Shown one piece after another: positions 23,970 to 26,016 of a stretch of DNA of 26,016 bases. Positions within the stretch are counted from its first letter, which is position 1; the number at the start of each line of letters is the position of its first letter. Source of the stretch: Anaerocolumna jejuensis DSM 15929 (GTDB lineage Bacteria > Bacillota > Clostridia > Lachnospirales > Lachnospiraceae). The stretch spans positions 215,067 to 241,082 of the forward strand of contig NZ_FRAC01000007.1 of assembly GCF_900142215.1 (NCBI RefSeq). Reading direction: 5' to 3'. The translations under genes and the position numbers were made by a program. The notes beneath the pieces were generated by a model that saw only the letters and a program-made list of their open reading frames with translations, made no database searches and had not been told where the DNA came from.

Positions 23970-25755
23970 TGTTAAAACTTTAAAAAAATTCATCAGTATA
24001 AGCTTTAAGATATCGCCTTCTTACTTTTTTCTGCTGATTTTTCAGTCAATGCTGGGGACGGGGCAGATATTAGTGAATGTCATACTTCCCAAATTTCTGG
24101 TCGATGAATTGGTAGGAGGCAGGAACCGTGATAATCTGATTCGTTTTGGCTTATATATTGTTCTTTCCAATGTAGTATTTTTATTCCTGAATAAAACCAT
24201 GAAACGAATCATGGACGTGCGAAACATCTATATGAAGGAAAAGCTGAACCAGGCAATGGCAGATAAGATTATGAAGGTGGAGTTTGCCTGTCTGGAAGAC
24301 CCATATTATCTGGATTTAAAAGAAAGAGCGGTTTTTGCCTGCCGGACTATGAGCGCTCTGGAAAATCTGATTGGAAGTGTGGCAAAGGTACTGAATAATA
24401 CAGTGACTATTCTAAGCCTTTTAGCCGTTATGTTTACCTTGAGCCCAGTTTTTGTACTGCTCCTGCTTCTGACCATATCCATTTCTATCATAGCTCAAAA
24501 GATCTTCTCCAAATATCAGCTTGGGTGTTATCAGGAATTAATTCCTATTAACAGAAGATATGGCTATTATGTGGGGGTCTGCTATGAAGGAAAGTACCAG
24601 AAGGATATCCGTCTGTATAATATGAATCAGATGTTAACGGACAGAATACTGTATTATAACCGTAAAATATATGAGTGGGCCAAAGTCTTTAATAAAAAGA
24701 ACGGAGCATTTCAGGGGTTTATCGGTATAATCAATGACCTTCAGGCAGCCATTGCCTACGGATATGTTGGTATCCGCGTGCTATCCGATAAGCTGGGAGG
24801 AAGAATTGGAATCGGTTCCTTTACCATGTATGTATCGGCAGCCATAAACTTTACAACTGCCGCTACGGATCTGGGCAGAAATATTATGGCAGTTATCCAG
24901 ATGCTGGGCTATCTGCAGCCCTTTATGGAATTCATGTCCCTGCCCGATGAGGCAAAAAGAGAGGGCTCAGTTCCTTTTGAAGGAGAAGTGGAAAGCCTGC
25001 GCTTTGAGAATGTAACCTTCCATTATCCAAAATCCGAGCAGCTGGTGCTGAAAGGAATTTCCTTTGAAATAAAGAAGGGAGAGAAAATCTCCATTGTAGG
25101 TTTGAACGGAGCCGGAAAGTCCACCATTGTAAAGCTTTTATGCAGGCTCTATAAGCCGGCCTCCGGCACTATCTATATCAATGGCAGGGATATCTACGAA
25201 TATGAATTTACCAGCTATATGAAGTGCCTGGCAGCAGTTTTTCAGGATTATAAGCTTTTTGCCTTCTCGGTATATGAGAATATCAAAGGAGGAGAAGAAG
25301 AGGAAGAGAAGGGAGAACATCGTGAAAGAGTTGCCAGCCTGTTAGAGCAGGTGGGATTAAAAGATAAGATAGAGGAACTGAAAAGTGGAATGGATACCCT
25401 CTTTGGCAAGCAATATGATCCCGACGGCATTGAAATGTCCGGCGGACAGAGCCAGAAGGTAGCAATAGCCAGAGCGTTATATAAAGAAGCTTCCCTTATT
25501 ATACTGGATGAACCTACCAGTGCCCTGGACCCTCTTGCAGAGGCGGAAATCTATGAGCATTTCAACCAGCTGGTAGGGGATAAGACGGCTATCTATATTT
25601 CACACAGGATGTCCAGCAGTGTATTCTGCGATAAAATACTGGTATTGGACGGAGGGCTCATAACGGATTTTGACAGCCATAAGAAGCTGATGGAGAGGGA
25701 AGAGGGAATGTACTATAAGCTCTTTAAGTCACAGGCTGTAAATTATCAGATATAA
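23962..25755 (+). CDS. ABC exporter half-transporter, subunit 2 of a probable heterodimer
   Basis: A 597-residue exporter built like its neighbour. Six spans come first, then Walker A GLNGAGKST, Q-loop AVFQDYKL, signature MSGGQSQKVAIARAL, Walker B LIILDEPTSALD and H-loop YISHRMSS. The frame opens at 23902 inside the upstream gene, but GAGGAGG at 23946-23952 lies 9 bases before a GTG at 23962. That gives the sensible start MNNVKTLKKFISISFK. Both subunits keep consensus-like catalytic residues, so neither ATPase site is obviously dead, unlike many heterodimeric exporters. A hairpin follows the stop, then the second dispersed repeat. Confidence 0.92.
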   Translation: MNNVKTLKKFISISFKISPSYFFLLIFQSMLGTGQILVNVILPKFLVDELVGGRNRDNLIRFGLYIVLSNVVFLFLNKTMKRIMDVRNIYMKEKLNQAMADKIMKVEFACLEDPYYLDLKERAVFACRTMSALENLIGSVAKVLNNTVTILSLLAVMFTLSPVFVLLLLLTISISIIAQKIFSKYQLGCYQELIPINRRYGYYVGVCYEGKYQKDIRLYNMNQMLTDRILYYNRKIYEWAKVFNKKNGAFQGFIGIINDLQAAIAYGYVGIRVLSDKLGGRIGIGSFTMYVSAAINFTTAATDLGRNIMAVIQMLGYLQPFMEFMSLPDEAKREGSVPFEGEVESLRFENVTFHYPKSEQLVLKGISFEIKKGEKISIVGLNGAGKSTIVKLLCRLYKPASGTIYINGRDIYEYEFTSYMKCLAAVFQDYKLFAFSVYENIKGGEEEEEKGEHRERVASLLEQVGLKDKIEELKSGMDTLFGKQYDPDGIEMSGGQSQKVAIARALYKEASLIILDEPTSALDPLAEAEIYEHFNQLVGDKTAIYISHRMSSSVFCDKILVLDGGLITDFDSHKKLMEREEGMYYKLFKSQAVNYQI

Positions 25756-25759
25756 AATC

Positions 25760-25796
25760 AGAGGGTGGTGCAGTTTATATTATTGCACCGCCCTCT
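25760..25796 (+). terminator. Strong hairpin after the exporter operon, without T-tract
   Basis: AGAGGGTGGTGCA pairs with TGCACCGCCCTCT (13 bp, one G-T pair) around an 11-base loop. CATGACATG follows instead of T residues, so it may protect mRNA ends or be a weak terminator. Confidence 0.6.
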
Positions 25797-25806
25797 CATG
25801 ACATGC

Positions 25807-26016
25807 ACATGAATCTTTTTCCTGTCCCAATTTTAAAAACAGTATTTCTTCCCAATTTTCTGCATTTGCAATTATCTTAATTCAGGGGGATTGGGAAAAC
25901 GGACGATGATTTTGGCTTACCTTTCGTAATTTTCTCGTTCGGGGTTCCGAATTCCACTAAAATGCCAGCAGCTGTTCCTGGCAGGTGAAATTATACCAAA
26001 CTCGCTGGAAGGTTGT
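25807..26016. repeat. Dispersed repeat, copy 2, cut by the window end
   Basis: Same orientation as 17315-17552. The segment 25905-26016 matches 17441-17552 at 108 of 112 positions. This covers the complete left palindrome arm and the start of the loop. The right arm would lie beyond the window. The 5' block with CCTGTCCCAATTTTAAAA is also present, with a shorter, different middle segment. Confidence 0.85.

Overview
The window looks like a chromosomal stretch from a low-to-moderate GC anaerobic Firmicute, most likely a Lachnospiraceae/Clostridium XIVa-type organism. Reasons: strong AGGAGG-type ribosome sites, ATG/GTG/TTG starts, sigma-A promoters with 17-bp spacers, hairpin-plus-T-tract terminators, and clostridial-type families (several ABC exporters, ABC-F YkpA type, cupin-XRE regulator, P-II protein). 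No rRNA, tRNA, CRISPR array or intact transposase gene was seen.

Layout. 1-195: a 91-bp tandem repeat of hairpins, running in from the left edge. 240-974: a tyrosine-phosphatase-like protein. 1312-2577: a flavoprotein with an unusual cysteine cluster. 2861-6725: an AT-richer three-gene ABC cassette (ATPase, permease fused to an M1-type metallopeptidase, second permease). 6787-15340: a polyamine uptake and catabolism locus: an autoregulated-looking XRE-cupin repressor, a P-II signalling protein behind a sigma-A promoter and a terminator-containing leader, potABCD, putrescine aminotransferase (patA) and an aldehyde dehydrogenase. Together these would import putrescine/spermidine and convert putrescine to 4-aminobutanal and then GABA. 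A shared operator-like sequence joins the XRE gene and the P-II promoter. Two sets of short tandem repeats lie at gene boundaries here, one of which repeats the P-II stop-codon tail. 15509-17155 (minus): an ABC-F ATPase, convergent with the polyamine locus and sharing a two-way terminator.

17287-18423 is a gene-poor kilobase holding two very long imperfect palindromes (arms of about 90-100 bases). The first belongs to a dispersed repeat whose second, 96% identical copy runs off the right edge (25807-26016), so an 8.5-kb block of transporter genes lies between two direct copies. That block contains a Bcr-type ABC exporter (18424-20537) and a three-gene unit (21025-25755): a large ArsR-type regulator with an uncharacterised N-terminal half, preceded by an array of operator-like sequences, and two ABC exporter half-transporters that probably form a heterodimer.

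The observations most worth following up are the long palindromes and their dispersed copy, the P-II/polyamine linkage with its leader and repeated tail, the peptidase-permease fusion, and the sensor-ArsR/ABC-pair module. Function calls come from motif recognition by eye; no database search was run.
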